NCBI RefSeq assembly: GCF_019392245.1
Contig: NZ_JAHXRL010000007.1
Span: 1 to 64,000 of the forward strand
Direction: 5' to 3'
From: Sulfitobacter sp. CW3
GTDB lineage: Bacteria; Pseudomonadota; Alphaproteobacteria; Rhodobacterales; Rhodobacteraceae
DNA length: 64,000 bases
This document shows, in pieces, positions 16,853 to 25,700 of this stretch. The translations under genes and the position numbers were made by a program. A model generated the notes under the pieces. The model had not been told where the DNA came from. It did not search any database and was given only the letters and a program-made list of their open reading frames with translations. How positions within the stretch are numbered: position 1 is the stretch's first letter; the number at the start of each line of letters is the position of its first letter.

Positions 16853-18159
16853 TCTGCGGCCTCCTTACGCTTACCGTTCGCTTTCCAAGCTTCCAGGACA
16901 GTACCCAGAAATTCGTCATAAGCCCGATCAAAGCTTTGCCGCGCGCGCTTCCACGTTTCGCGGGTCATCTGGCGATAGTCCTGTTCATAGACCGACATCT
17001 GGAACCGCCCCGATTGTTCGACCGCGCGGGTCATTTCAATCGGGTGCGCACAGACATCCGCACCAAAGACGTTTTTGAACGCATCCATCATCGCGCTGTG
17101 CAGGGGGTTGTTGGTTTCAAATCGGGTCATCAACAAACGGATGTCCGAGAACTGTTTAGGAAGTGTGATACCAGCGTCCGCGGCAATGGCGGAAAACCCG
17201 TCAGAGATATCGGCCAACGCATCGCCCAACTGACCCAGATAGCTGGTCGTGCTGTCATATTCCCAATAGCCGGGGCCGGAGGGAATATAGAGAATGTCAG
17301 CCGCGAATGCCGCGTTCAACGATTGGTAGCCGATGGCGGGCGGGCAGTCGAAAATGATGATGTCATATTGGTCGTCCGGAAGTTCATCCAAGTAGCGTGC
17401 GACGCAGCCAAAAAAGCTCCAGGCTTTGTGGAGGGACCGGTACTGTGCGCTGGCAAATTCAACAAAGGCCGCGTTGGAGCAGGACGGGATAATGTCGATG
17501 GTTGGCCAGCAGGTTTTCTGGATGAAGTCCTGAAACCGTTGGGCACCGATAGATTGCACATCTTCGGGCAATTCGTCGGCAGAAGGGTAGGGGCAGTCGT
17601 CGGGGTCGTCATAGCCTTCCATGATGCGGTTGGCCTCGCGGCACAGATCGCGGCACATGATGCCCCAAACGGTGTTGCCTTCATTCACTTCGGTCAGACC
17701 CATGGAGTGCGTCAGGGTCGCCTGCGGGTCAAAGTCGACACACAACACGCGGTAGCCGTCTAGTGCTGCGGCATGGGCCAGATGTTGCGCCACAACGGTT
17801 TTGCCGACGCCCCCCTTGAAGTTGGATACCGCGACGCGCATCGCACGGCCACGGGGGCGATCGGGCAACAACTTGCGGCCCCTGAATTTGGCACGGCGGC
17901 GCAGCTCGTTGATTTCCTCAAGGCTGAACCAACGTTGGCGGCCGTCTTCTTCGGTCAGGCCTTGGGGCAGGGTAGGGTCCTCGGCCAGTTTCTTGCGCAG
18001 GGTGTCGGCGGGAACGTCGAACATGAACTGGCTAATTTCCCAAATCGAGAAGGGGCGCAATGTCTTGATCTCTCCGGGAGAGAAGGTCGCGCGGCGCACG
18101 GCAGCCTGTTGTTCCAAGCTGCGCTCGTTCATGTTAAGAAGATCGTTGTGGTCTCTCAT
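16849..18159 (-). CDS. parA: ParA-family partition ATPase with N-terminal HTH
   Basis: 436 residues from the ATG at 18159 (MRDHNDLLN); the frame is open to 18240, but the extra 27 residues are weakly supported. Residues about 25-95 hold an HTH-like region (FSIWEISQFMFDVPADTLRKKL) as in plasmid ParA/RepA proteins that repress their own operon. The deviant Walker A KGGVGKT is at 115-121, and the switch blocks VDFDPQATLTHSMG and IIFDCPPAIGYQ follow. It drives segregation of the replicon with ParB. It runs divergently from the initiator gene across the candidate origin. Confidence 0.93.
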   Translation of the reverse strand: MRDHNDLLNMNERSLEQQAAVRRATFSPGEIKTLRPFSIWEISQFMFDVPADTLRKKLAEDPTLPQGLTEEDGRQRWFSLEEINELRRRAKFRGRKLLPDRPRGRAMRVAVSNFKGGVGKTVVAQHLAHAAALDGYRVLCVDFDPQATLTHSMGLTEVNEGNTVWGIMCRDLCREANRIMEGYDDPDDCPYPSADELPEDVQSIGAQRFQDFIQKTCWPTIDIIPSCSNAAFVEFASAQYRSLHKAWSFFGCVARYLDELPDDQYDIIIFDCPPAIGYQSLNAAFAADILYIPSGPGYWEYDSTTSYLGQLGDALADISDGFSAIAADAGITLPKQFSDIRLLMTRFETNNPLHSAMMDAFKNVFGADVCAHPIEMTRAVEQSGRFQMSVYEQDYRQMTRETWKRARQSFDRAYDEFLGTVLEAWKANGKRKEAAE

Positions 18160-18551
18160 TTTTTCTACTCGCGTTTTTAAGCCTCGTATTCCAGATAACG
18201 CGATTTGGGCAATTTGGCAAAACCTAATTTTGGAAATCACCGGGACTGCAAATAAGGGGATGTCGCATCAGCAGCTTATATTACAAAGGTCTGGGGGGAT
18301 ATGGTGACAGATATGGGCTGTCCACGTTGCTTTTGGTGACAGCGGAGCGCCGATAAGGTGACAACTAGATGTCCCCCTTAACCTATTAACCTTAATCTAT
18401 TTAGATTAATTGGTAAGAGAACCTTAAATCCTGTATTTTCCAGTGGGTTGACAGAAGACGGGATTTAGCGCTTTCTAAATACAGAAATGGAATCGCCCGA
18501 CAGAGGCGGCTATTGAGGCAAATATAGGTTTGGAAACGGGCGGGCAAAAGC
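18160..18551. other. Candidate replication origin / divergent promoter region
   Basis: About 390 bp without a gene, between divergent parA and the initiator. GGTGACA is repeated in the same orientation at 18303, 18335 and 18357, and an AT-rich run of TTAA-type motifs lies at about 18376-18430, a plausible melting region. Iteron-like repeats plus an AT-rich tract beside an initiator gene fit an origin, but no textbook DnaA box is clear. Confidence 0.5.
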
Positions 18552-19250
18552 GTGATAAACCCACAACGGCTTACGGGCCCTGAAGCGAGTGTTATCAAAT
18601 ACGATCTGTTGACGGCGCTAAGCGTCGCGGGATTGAACGGGACACCGACCTTGCAAATGTCATTGATGCGTTTGATCGCAGCAGTCACGGCAAGGTATAA
18701 TTGGCGGATGGATGAACTGACGGTGGGCCAGCGCGATCTGGCGCGCATGTGGTCCGTCAACGAACGCACCGTCAAGCGCGAGATCAAGCGGCTGACCGAT
18801 ACAGAAATTCTGATTTGCAAACGACGTGGGGTGCGGGGCAGGGTGGCCGCTTATCGGTTGAACTATTCCCAGATTGCCAAGCTGTCAGAGCAATGCTGGC
18901 CGCTGGTTGGCCCCGACTTCGACGAACGCATGCGGGGCCGCTATCGCGAGGAAGCGCCGGTGAAGGTGGTGCAGTTGAGCGATTATTCCAAGCCAGCCGA
19001 GGATGAGTTGCCGCAGACCGGCCCCGGCACGTGGCAGCGCGCTATGTCGCGGCTTGCCCAGGATAATGCCGATCAGTTCAAGGCGTGGTTTTCACAACTG
19101 CAGTTTATTGACTTTACGGCGGGGGTTCTGACCCTGCAGACCCCAAGCAAGTTTGCACAGCGCTATATTGAGACCCATCTGACGCGGCCCTTGCTTGCTG
19201 CTGTCGAGGCAGAGTTGGGGCCGGTGACCCGGCTAGCGTTCGAAAGCTAG
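18552..19250 (+). CDS. DnaA-like plasmid replication initiator
   Basis: 232 residues from a GTG. Residues about 45-115 contain a winged HTH (LTVGQRDLARMWSVNERTVK, then REIKRLTD). Residues about 150-230 resemble the DnaA N-terminal domain (TWQRAMSRLAQDNADQFKAW, FSQLQFIDFTAGVLTLQTPS, KFAQRYIETHL). There is no AAA+ ATPase domain, so it is not chromosomal DnaA. This build matches the DnaA-like replicase type of Rhodobacterales plasmids. With divergent parAB and parS-like sites it defines the replicon and probably its compatibility group. Confidence 0.88.
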   Translation: MINPQRLTGPEASVIKYDLLTALSVAGLNGTPTLQMSLMRLIAAVTARYNWRMDELTVGQRDLARMWSVNERTVKREIKRLTDTEILICKRRGVRGRVAAYRLNYSQIAKLSEQCWPLVGPDFDERMRGRYREEAPVKVVQLSDYSKPAEDELPQTGPGTWQRAMSRLAQDNADQFKAWFSQLQFIDFTAGVLTLQTPSKFAQRYIETHLTRPLLAAVEAELGPVTRLAFES

Positions 19251-19257
19251 AGACGGG

Positions 19258-19689
19258 TTAGCGCAGCTCTCTGAAGTCGGAAAGGACGGTTTGGATGGCA
19301 CAGGCAATATAAGGGTCACCGCCGATCTCTTGGCCCGGGTTCTTTTTGAGTTTCCGGATACTTAGGCTAGATCGGCGCGTGTCCTCGCACATATCGCTGT
19401 CGCTTTCATAGGCCATTTTCCAATCTTTAAAGGCGCGCTTGTCGACATCGCCTTCTGACATCAGGAATAACTTACGATGACGTTGGTCCTTTTTGATCCG
19501 GTTATAGCATGCCTCGACCTTGTCGCGGTCACCCTCCAGAATCTGGAAACACAGACGGTCATGATACACCAAAAGGCCGGTGATACCGTCGCGGGCATTA
19601 TTCGCCTTTGACGCTGTCAAAAGATCTTTGATTTGCCGCGCATCCAGAGGGGTTGCTGTCGTGCTGAAGTAGATCATTTGATAAACCAC
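19258..19689 (-). CDS. BLUF-domain blue-light photoreceptor
   Basis: 143 residues from a GTG at 19689 with AAAGGA upstream; a longer frame reaches 19758, and an ATG at 19677 is another choice. The flavin-binding residues expected for BLUF are present: Tyr7 (MIYFST), Asn31 (NNARDGITG), Gln49 (CFQILEG) and Trp90 (KDWKMAY). No output domain is attached, so it would signal by protein contact. It converges on the initiator gene, with stops only about 8 bases apart. Light control of a plasmid function is an open possibility, not shown. Confidence 0.9.
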   Translation of the reverse strand: MVYQMIYFSTTATPLDARQIKDLLTASKANNARDGITGLLVYHDRLCFQILEGDRDKVEACYNRIKKDQRHRKLFLMSEGDVDKRAFKDWKMAYESDSDMCEDTRRSSLSIRKLKKNPGQEIGGDPYIACAIQTVLSDFRELR

Positions 19690-19918
19690 TGTCTTTGATG
19701 TCCTTTTTGAAGGGGTAAAATGGGTGTGCGAATACGTGCGGATAAAATTTGAACTCAACGGCTAACGCCGCAGAAACCGAACGGGTTCCAAAAATAATAT
19801 TTTCGTGAGCGGTTTATTTTGCGGGGTGCAAATTGGTGGGCAAAAAATGCCCCTTAGGGTGGGGCGGATAGCGCATAATTATATGGCGAAAAGCGCCGCC
19901 ATGAAATAGGGTCGGGAT

Positions 19919-20809
19919 ATGAAACCCGCGCGCACCATTCTTGATCCTGCAATTGACAGTATACCTCGGATGCCGGCTTGGGTCACGTTGCAATCTGCAC
20001 AAAGCACTGAAGATGTGGCGTTTTTGTCGGGCGCGGGGTTAAGCCATTTGCATTCTGTGTTGGCGTCTGCGGCGGTTCCCCGAGGGTTGTTGCACGCGCG
20101 TTTGGCGTTGCGTGCGGCCGAGGCAGGCATGGCGATATTCGGGCGGCCCGAACGTGCGGCAGACCTGCGCGACGCTGTGCATCTGCTAAGGTCAGGTGAC
20201 CAACCCGGCCCTGCCGGAGAGGTTTATCAAATGTGGGATAAGGCTGCGGGGCAACCCGTGTCAGTCAGTGGATTGGGGGACGCGCTGCCAATGCACGAAC
20301 CGGCGCAAATTGGTGCTTGGCTGGATGCGGGGCAGGGTGGGCCGGTCGTGCGGGCCGCATCGGTGATCGAGACGGTTTTGACACAAGCGCCACGTGCGGA
20401 AACCGCGGCGCTTATTTTGGCGGATGCGGCGTTGTCACAGGTATTGGGGTGGCGCGATTTGGTGCCGCTTTTGGGGTTTGGTTTAAAGCCCGGCGACCTG
20501 CGCAAAACCGGTGATGACCTGCGCGTGGCCTGCCACAAGGCGATTGTGTCGTCCTCGGGCGTAGCTGTGAAACTTGCGTCCGATTTGACCCGCCGCGCAG
20601 GGCGGCTGAATGCGGTAGCACCCAAGCTGCGGGCCAAGGGATCTGATGCTGCGGTCGAGATGTTTCTGACCCGTGATGCGGTTGCCCCTGCCCGGTTGAC
20701 GTCACTTAGGTCTGATCGTGCCGCGCGGCGTTTATGTGACCGGCTGGTTGAGCTGGGCGTTGTGCGCGAATTGACCGGGCGTGATACGTTCCGGCTGTAT
20801 GGGGTGTAG
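19919..20809 (+). CDS. DUF1403 family protein
   Basis: 296 residues, Ala/Leu-rich, with blocks AFLSGAGLSHLHSVLASAAV, GLLHARLALRAAEAGMAIFG and GWRDLVPLLGFGLKPGDLRK that I recognise as DUF1403, a family common on alphaproteobacterial plasmids. No catalytic motif or signal peptide is visible. Function unknown. It is directly followed, one base after its stop, by an ScpB-like gene, suggesting work together in DNA maintenance or replicon structure. Confidence 0.75.
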   Translation: MKPARTILDPAIDSIPRMPAWVTLQSAQSTEDVAFLSGAGLSHLHSVLASAAVPRGLLHARLALRAAEAGMAIFGRPERAADLRDAVHLLRSGDQPGPAGEVYQMWDKAAGQPVSVSGLGDALPMHEPAQIGAWLDAGQGGPVVRAASVIETVLTQAPRAETAALILADAALSQVLGWRDLVPLLGFGLKPGDLRKTGDDLRVACHKAIVSSSGVAVKLASDLTRRAGRLNAVAPKLRAKGSDAAVEMFLTRDAVAPARLTSLRSDRAARRLCDRLVELGVVRELTGRDTFRLYGV

Positions 20810-20810
20810 C

Positions 20811-21401
20811 ATGGCCAAGGATCGATCCGCCCCTGATCTGGACCGCGAATTATCAGACGTGCCGCCCGAGCAGCGCTGGCGAGAATGGATGCGGCGGATC
20901 GAGGCGGTTTTATTTGCCACCGCATCGCCTGTCCCGCCCGAGGAATTGGCGCGGGTTGTGGGGGCGGGTGCCGCGATTGATTCGCTGATCGAAGACCTTG
21001 CTGCCGATCTTGAGGGGCGATCGTTCGAGGTGGCAAAGGTTGGCGGTGGCTGGATGCTGCGTACGCGGGCCGTCTATGCGCCAGTGATAAAGGCCGCGGC
21101 AGATGTGGGCGATCAACTGTTAGGCCTGAGCGAGTTTGACATCGCCGTGTTAGCCGCCGTTGCCTACCATCAGCCCATCACCCGCGACGGTCTCAAGGAT
21201 ATCTTTGGCAAAGAGATCAGTCGCGATTTGATCGGGCGGTTATATGCGGCCGATTTGATTGCCACCGGGCCTCGTAGTCCCCGCCGTGGTGCGCCCTATA
21301 CCTTTGTAACGACAGAGCGGTTTTTGGTGGCATTCGGGCTGGAAACGCTGCGCGACTTGCCGGACCGCGAGCAGTTGGCGGATGCCGGATTGACGGAATA
21401 G
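20811..21401 (+). CDS. scpB: ScpB-like chromosome-condensation/segregation protein
   Basis: 196 residues from the ATG at 20811, one base after the DUF1403 stop. The tandem winged-helix organisation of ScpB is visible: RRIEAVLFATASPVPPEELA, VAKVGGGWMLRTRAVYAPVI, ALAAVAYHQPITRDGLKDIF-like helix block (AVLAAVAYHQPIT) and GAPYTFVTTERFLVAFGLE. ScpB works with SMC and ScpA in condensin. No scpA or smc is in the window, so this copy may be a plasmid variant acting with DUF1403 instead. Confidence 0.85.
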   Translation: MAKDRSAPDLDRELSDVPPEQRWREWMRRIEAVLFATASPVPPEELARVVGAGAAIDSLIEDLAADLEGRSFEVAKVGGGWMLRTRAVYAPVIKAAADVGDQLLGLSEFDIAVLAAVAYHQPITRDGLKDIFGKEISRDLIGRLYAADLIATGPRSPRRGAPYTFVTTERFLVAFGLETLRDLPDREQLADAGLTE

Positions 21402-21408
21402 CCTATTG

Positions 21409-21433
21409 TCATTTGCATCTAATATGCAAATGA
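21409..21433. promoter_or_regulatory. 10-bp perfect inverted repeat at head of 23-bp array
   Basis: TCATTTGCAT and ATGCAAATGA are perfect arms around CTAAT. The right arm is part of the first 23-bp repeat. A likely protein-binding site upstream of the ATPase gene. Confidence 0.55.
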
Positions 21434-21509
21434 TGGAAGGTCTAATGATCAAGTGGTGGTGCTTCTAATAGACAAATGGTGGATGCTCTAGTACACAAAT
21501 AAAAACAGG
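21418..21509. repeat. Four tandem imperfect 23-bp repeats (iteron/operator-like)
   Basis: Units begin at 21418, 21441, 21464 and 21487, each exactly 23 bp and each starting TCTA. The shared core is TCTAATA, then CAAATGGTGG; the fourth unit keeps only the first half. Exact two-turn spacing on one face of the helix fits cooperative protein binding, as in plasmid iterons or an autoregulated operator. It ends 48 bases before the ATPase ATG. Confidence 0.7.
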
Positions 21510-21557
21510 CTTGGCAGCTGGTGTTGCCAGCGATCGGAGTGTGGAGAGGGCAGGGCA

Positions 21558-22844
21558 ATGACGCAGACAGAGGCATATTTGCCGCGGCACCTTGTGACCG
21601 AGCTGGAAGAGGCGGTCGCGTCCGCGCGTGTTGTGAACCTGATTGGCCCCAGGCAGGTTGGCAAGACGACCCTCGTTAGGGATTTGTTCGGGCATGGCCG
21701 TTTTATCACGTTGGATGATGCCGCGGTTTTGGCGGCGATTGAGGCGGATCCGGAAGGGCAGCTTGCCAGCTTGATGCAAGATTTGGGCCCCGCACCGCTG
21801 ATTATTGACGAGGCGCAGCGGTCCAAGAAGCTGGCGCTGGCGATCAAGAGGGTCGTTGATGCGGATCGCCGTAAGGGGCAATTTGTTCTGACCGGATCGT
21901 CCAACGTTTTCACGACCACCGATGTGGCGGATTCGCTGGCGGGCAGGATGCGCACGCTGAAACTTTGGCCCTTGTCTGTGGCCGAGATTAAAAGCGCACC
22001 GGTCAGTCGTTTGGTGGATTGGGCGATGCAAAAGAAGCCGCAGCTTGGCCAGATATCTGACCCCGAACCCCTAGCGCGGGGGGATTATATCGACCTTGTT
22101 CTGGCGGGTGGTTTTCCGGAAACCAGAACGCTGCCGCTGCGGTCGCGCCAGCGCGGGTATCGCGATTACATCGATGCTGTGGTTGAACGGGATGTGGCTG
22201 ACATTACGCCAGTCCGGAAACCGGATGCTTTGCGGATTCTGATTGATCAAATGGCCGCGCGATCAGCACAAGAGATCAACACCTCTGAGCTGGCAAAGCT
22301 GACCAAGCTGCAGCGGGTGACCGTCGATCAGTACCTTGATATTCTGATGCGTCTTTCGATGCTGACAAAGCTGGGGGCCTGGACATCGGGCGAAGGTAAG
22401 CGCGAGATCAAGCAGCCCAAATACCATTTTGTGGATTCAGGGATCGCCTGCGCCTTGCGCCGCTTTACGGACGCGACTTTTGACATCGACAATACGCCGC
22501 AGGCTTTGGGCGGGCTGTTGGAAAGTTTTGTCGTGGGAGAGTTACAACGTGCCTTGCCGCTGCAAGACGTGGATTACCGGATGTATCATTGGCGCAGTGC
22601 CGATCAGCGCGAGATTGATATCTTGATCGATGGGGGCAATCATCTGGTTAACGTCGAGGTGAAATCATCCGCCACTGTCAGCGCGGATGATTTCAAGCAT
22701 CTGAAATGGTTTGCAAGCGACGGGCCGGGCCGGACCAAAACCTGCACCGGGTTGGTGTTCTATCTGGGTCGCGAAAAGCTGTCTTTCGGGAATGGGAATT
22801 ATGCCCTGCCGGTCAGCGCCCTTTGGAGCGGGATCACGCTTTGA
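21558..22844 (+). CDS. AAA-family ATPase with DUF4143 domain
   Basis: 428 residues. Walker A GPRQVGKTTL is at about 30-39, Walker B PLIIDEAQR at about 78-86, and sensor-like VLTGSSN follows. A winged-helix segment (TSELAKLTKLQRVTVDQYLD) and the DUF4143 block with EIDILIDGGNHLVNVEVKSS, a PD-(D/E)XK-like motif, come after. This architecture is widespread and poorly understood, often horizontally moved and sometimes proposed as defence or toxin-like. Its position behind the 23-bp repeat array suggests tight regulation. Confidence 0.88.
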   Translation: MTQTEAYLPRHLVTELEEAVASARVVNLIGPRQVGKTTLVRDLFGHGRFITLDDAAVLAAIEADPEGQLASLMQDLGPAPLIIDEAQRSKKLALAIKRVVDADRRKGQFVLTGSSNVFTTTDVADSLAGRMRTLKLWPLSVAEIKSAPVSRLVDWAMQKKPQLGQISDPEPLARGDYIDLVLAGGFPETRTLPLRSRQRGYRDYIDAVVERDVADITPVRKPDALRILIDQMAARSAQEINTSELAKLTKLQRVTVDQYLDILMRLSMLTKLGAWTSGEGKREIKQPKYHFVDSGIACALRRFTDATFDIDNTPQALGGLLESFVVGELQRALPLQDVDYRMYHWRSADQREIDILIDGGNHLVNVEVKSSATVSADDFKHLKWFASDGPGRTKTCTGLVFYLGREKLSFGNGNYALPVSALWSGITL

Positions 22845-22965
22845 CCGGTTAACGCTGGCCGGTTTTTGAAGGCGGCGGCGTCACTATTGTCTCTATTTTT
22901 AGGTTTCACAGCTTGTTAGGGGCCGCCGCCTATATCCTTGGGCCGACCGCCTGAAGGAACCTAGC

Positions 22966-24090
22966 ATGCCGTTAACCTGGGACGCGCTTTACCTTGGCAA
23001 GACTGCCTTGGATATTGATGAGACTGAAAATGATGGGGGACAAGCCGACAATGCTGCCGTGTTGGTTGGCAACACCTACGGCACTGCCGGTGATCCGCTT
23101 TGGGATCACGTTGTTTCTGTCACGGCCATCGATAACAACGGTCAAGCGGACATACTCGATAGTGATAACAATTTTCGCTATGATCAGCTGCGGTTTGATG
23201 CCGATGATGGCAATGGTTTGCAAACCAATCTCTTTGACTCCGCACCGATTTATAACGCGACGCTGACCTATACCGACGGTACCACCGCAACGATTACGGC
23301 GGTGATCATGCAGGATACGCAGGGAAATCTATTTCTTGCGCCGGAATATTCGGCCGGCCCCGATATAGATGCGATGGAGGCCAAGGCGATTGAAAGCTTG
23401 ACGCTGGATTCACTGAATTCAACGACCGGCGATGCCGCGCCATCGCGGATTCAGACCGAATTTGTTTGCTTTGCCTCGGGCACCTTGATTGCGACCTCTG
23501 ATGGGGACCGCGCGGTCGAGGATTTGGTGCCCGGTGATCTGATTATGACCCATGATAACGGACCACAGCCGCTGTTGTGGCGGGGCGCGCGGACCCTCAA
23601 GTTTTCTGTCGCGGCTCAGCACCCGCAGCAGCCGATTGAATTCAAACCCGGCGCGCTTGGGGTCGGGCAACCGAAACACAGGTTGGTTGTTTCACCGCAA
23701 CATCGCATGTTGTTGCACATCGGAGATCGCGAGGTGCTTGCCCCTGCTCTTGGGTTTGTTGGTGCTGCGGGCGTGCGTAAAATGCGCGGGTCGCGATCTG
23801 TCACCTACCATACATTGCTGCTGGCCAATCACGAGATCATCATTGCCAACGGTGCCTTGGTCGAGAGTTTTTATCCCGGCCGTGTGGCGATGGACGTATT
23901 GACCGCAATGCAAAAACTGATGGTGGTTGTGCTGCGGCCCGCCGTCTTGCGGGATCCAGATTGCGGTTTTGGCCCCTATGCGCGCAAGACCATCAGCCGC
24001 CGCGACGCCGAGGCGCTTGTGCGTGGCGCTGGCATCCGCAGCAGGCGCAAGGTGGGCGACGCGCAGGGGCAAAGACCCCTCGTGCATTAG
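22966..24090 (+). CDS. Hint-domain (hedgehog/intein-type) protein
   Basis: 374 residues. The first about 165 residues are Asp/Asn/Thr-rich and look secreted or adhesive, without a classic signal peptide. The Hint domain starts at FVCFASGTLIATSDGDRAVE with the nucleophile Cys, continues through DLVPGDLIMT and PKHRLVVSPQHRML, and ends near NGALVESFYPG. Such proteins are abundant in Rhodobacterales, sometimes at the end of secreted repeat proteins, and may self-process. Real function unknown. Confidence 0.85.
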   Translation: MPLTWDALYLGKTALDIDETENDGGQADNAAVLVGNTYGTAGDPLWDHVVSVTAIDNNGQADILDSDNNFRYDQLRFDADDGNGLQTNLFDSAPIYNATLTYTDGTTATITAVIMQDTQGNLFLAPEYSAGPDIDAMEAKAIESLTLDSLNSTTGDAAPSRIQTEFVCFASGTLIATSDGDRAVEDLVPGDLIMTHDNGPQPLLWRGARTLKFSVAAQHPQQPIEFKPGALGVGQPKHRLVVSPQHRMLLHIGDREVLAPALGFVGAAGVRKMRGSRSVTYHTLLLANHEIIIANGALVESFYPGRVAMDVLTAMQKLMVVVLRPAVLRDPDCGFGPYARKTISRRDAEALVRGAGIRSRRKVGDAQGQRPLVH

Positions 24091-24172
24091 GGTTCTATTC
24101 CGTCAGCCATCAGTCACGCCCATTGTCCGTATACGCGGTGTGCGTTTGGGCAATGGGCGCAGCGGGGGCCGT

Positions 24173-25042
24173 TTAGCGGCTTTCAAAATAGTTAAGCGGC
24201 ACTTTCAGATAGGACCGTCCGTTATCTTCGGGGGCGGGCAGGCGGCCGCCACGGATGTTGACCTGAAGGGCGGCCAACATCAGTTTAGGCAAGGCCAGTG
24301 TCGCATCGCGGGCATCGCGCACGGCACGATATTCAGCTTCGGTGGGCTTGTCCTTCCAGTGAATATTGCTGGCAAGATGCTGTGCGACGGTTGCCTCGCA
24401 TTCTGCGGGGCGTTTGGGGGCATAGTCATGGCCAACAAAGACGCGCGTGTATTCAGGCAGGGCAAGGATCGCAGAGATGCTGTTGTACAACTCGCCCGAA
24501 TTGCCGCCCGGAAAATCGGCGCGCGAACTGCCGCTGTCGGGCATCATCAACGTGTCATGTACAAAGGCAGCATCGCCCGCGACATATGTGATCGAGGCCA
24601 GCGTGTGGCCGGGTGAAAACATTACGGTCACTGGCACGTTGCCCACCATGAATATGTCGCCATCGGCGAACAGGTGATCCCATTGTCTGCCATCGGTGGG
24701 GAAATCATCGGGCAGATTATAGATATCCTGCCACAAGTTCTGAACGCTGGTTACCTTTTCGCCGATCCCCGTTTTGGCACCTGTTTCGGCTTTCAGCCAT
24801 GGCCCGGCTGAAAAATGGTCGGCATGGGGGTGCGTGTCGAGTATCCATTCCAGCTCGATCCCGGTTTGACGGACATAGAGCAAAATTTGCTCGGCGTTTT
24901 TGGTTGATGTGGCACCGGCCAGTGGATCGAAATCCAGCACAGGATCGACGATCGCCCCTTTCATGGTGACGGGGTCGTGAAAGACATATTGCCAGCTTCC
25001 GGTTGGTTCATCCCAGAAACTTTTGACGACTGGATTGCTCAT
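24173..25042 (-). CDS. Metallo-beta-lactamase-fold hydrolase, ETHE1/Blh-like
   Basis: 289 residues. The metal motif THPHADH is at about 70-76, and the later VTVMFSPGHTLASITYVAG and VFVGHDYAPK carry the remaining His/Asp ligands. N-terminal GSWQYVFHDPVTMKGAIVDP matches persulfide dioxygenase (ETHE1) and Blh-type proteins, which oxidise glutathione persulfide in sulfide detoxification. No rhodanese domain or ArsR-type regulator sits next to it. A glyoxalase-II-like role is the alternative. Confidence 0.87.
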   Translation of the reverse strand: MSNPVVKSFWDEPTGSWQYVFHDPVTMKGAIVDPVLDFDPLAGATSTKNAEQILLYVRQTGIELEWILDTHPHADHFSAGPWLKAETGAKTGIGEKVTSVQNLWQDIYNLPDDFPTDGRQWDHLFADGDIFMVGNVPVTVMFSPGHTLASITYVAGDAAFVHDTLMMPDSGSSRADFPGGNSGELYNSISAILALPEYTRVFVGHDYAPKRPAECEATVAQHLASNIHWKDKPTEAEYRAVRDARDATLALPKLMLAALQVNIRGGRLPAPEDNGRSYLKVPLNYFESR

Positions 25043-25377
25043 ATTTACTGTCCTTATGCTCGGCTTTTGATCGATTACAGATTGCGTTTGGAAACATATT
25101 TAATATCGTGAATGTATATTTCCAGTGATAGGCTGCATTGACCGTAATCTTTGTGGCAGCGTGGGAATCTGATCTGGGTCAATTTCTGCCGAAATCCGCA
25201 AGATGTCTTGACCCGTCACTTAAGATAGTATCTGAGTATTTAAGTAAGAATAATGCGGCGCGGCCAAAAACCGTCGCCTGGTAACGAGTGGTGCTGTCAA
25301 ATGGGCCGCACTCTCTTTTCCCCGCGTGCTGCGCCTCACTTGGCCCAGCACGCACGCCAATAACTCCGGAGGCACAG
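25043..25377. other. Intergenic region between MBL hydrolase and small ORF
   Basis: About 335 bp. Near the hydrolase start lies an AT-rich imperfect dyad (GAAACATA at 25089 against TATATTTC at about 25113) that could be an ArsR/BigR-type operator. The rest shows no gene or clear structure; open frames here lack coding character. Confidence 0.35.
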
Positions 25378-25569
25378 ATGGTTGATATCGCCCCGACACA
25401 TACGCCGCGCACCCGTTTCGGTGATGAACCGACGTTGAAAGCCGCTGGTCTGGAGGCACGGCAAACATGTCGCCGGCGCGAAGTCATGTATGATGCGCTG
25501 TGCGAGGGCGCGTCGGATACGGCCTGCTTGGAGGCTTTGTGCGACTGGCTAGAGGAGCGCAAGCGATGA
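25378..25569 (+). CDS. Small hypothetical protein
   Basis: 63 residues (MVDIAPTHTPRTRFGDEPTL onward) behind a very good Shine-Dalgarno (GGAGGCACAG before the ATG). The upstream extension to 25288 is not needed. It is acidic and soluble with three Cys and no signal peptide. I do not recognise a family. Confidence 0.5.
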   Translation: MVDIAPTHTPRTRFGDEPTLKAAGLEARQTCRRREVMYDALCEGASDTACLEALCDWLEERKR

Positions 25570-25700
25570 GCGGAAGACGATGCCCCGTGCGATTTGACCT
25601 GTGGTGCCTTGGCAAGCGTTGCCTGTCCCCCTAGAAGTCCGCCGGAATCCTCCGCTTGTACATTTCCCCCCAGCTTGATTACGGATCAGCAAGGTGTTTC

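Noticed and set aside
18552..19250. Chromosomal dnaA
   Set aside because: Only 232 residues, no AAA+ domain, and next to parAB; it is a plasmid-type initiator.
25179..25562. Leftward 127-codon frame opposite the small ORF at 25378
   Set aside because: Composition (Ser/Arg-rich) is that of an antisense shadow, and the rightward 63-codon frame has the better start.
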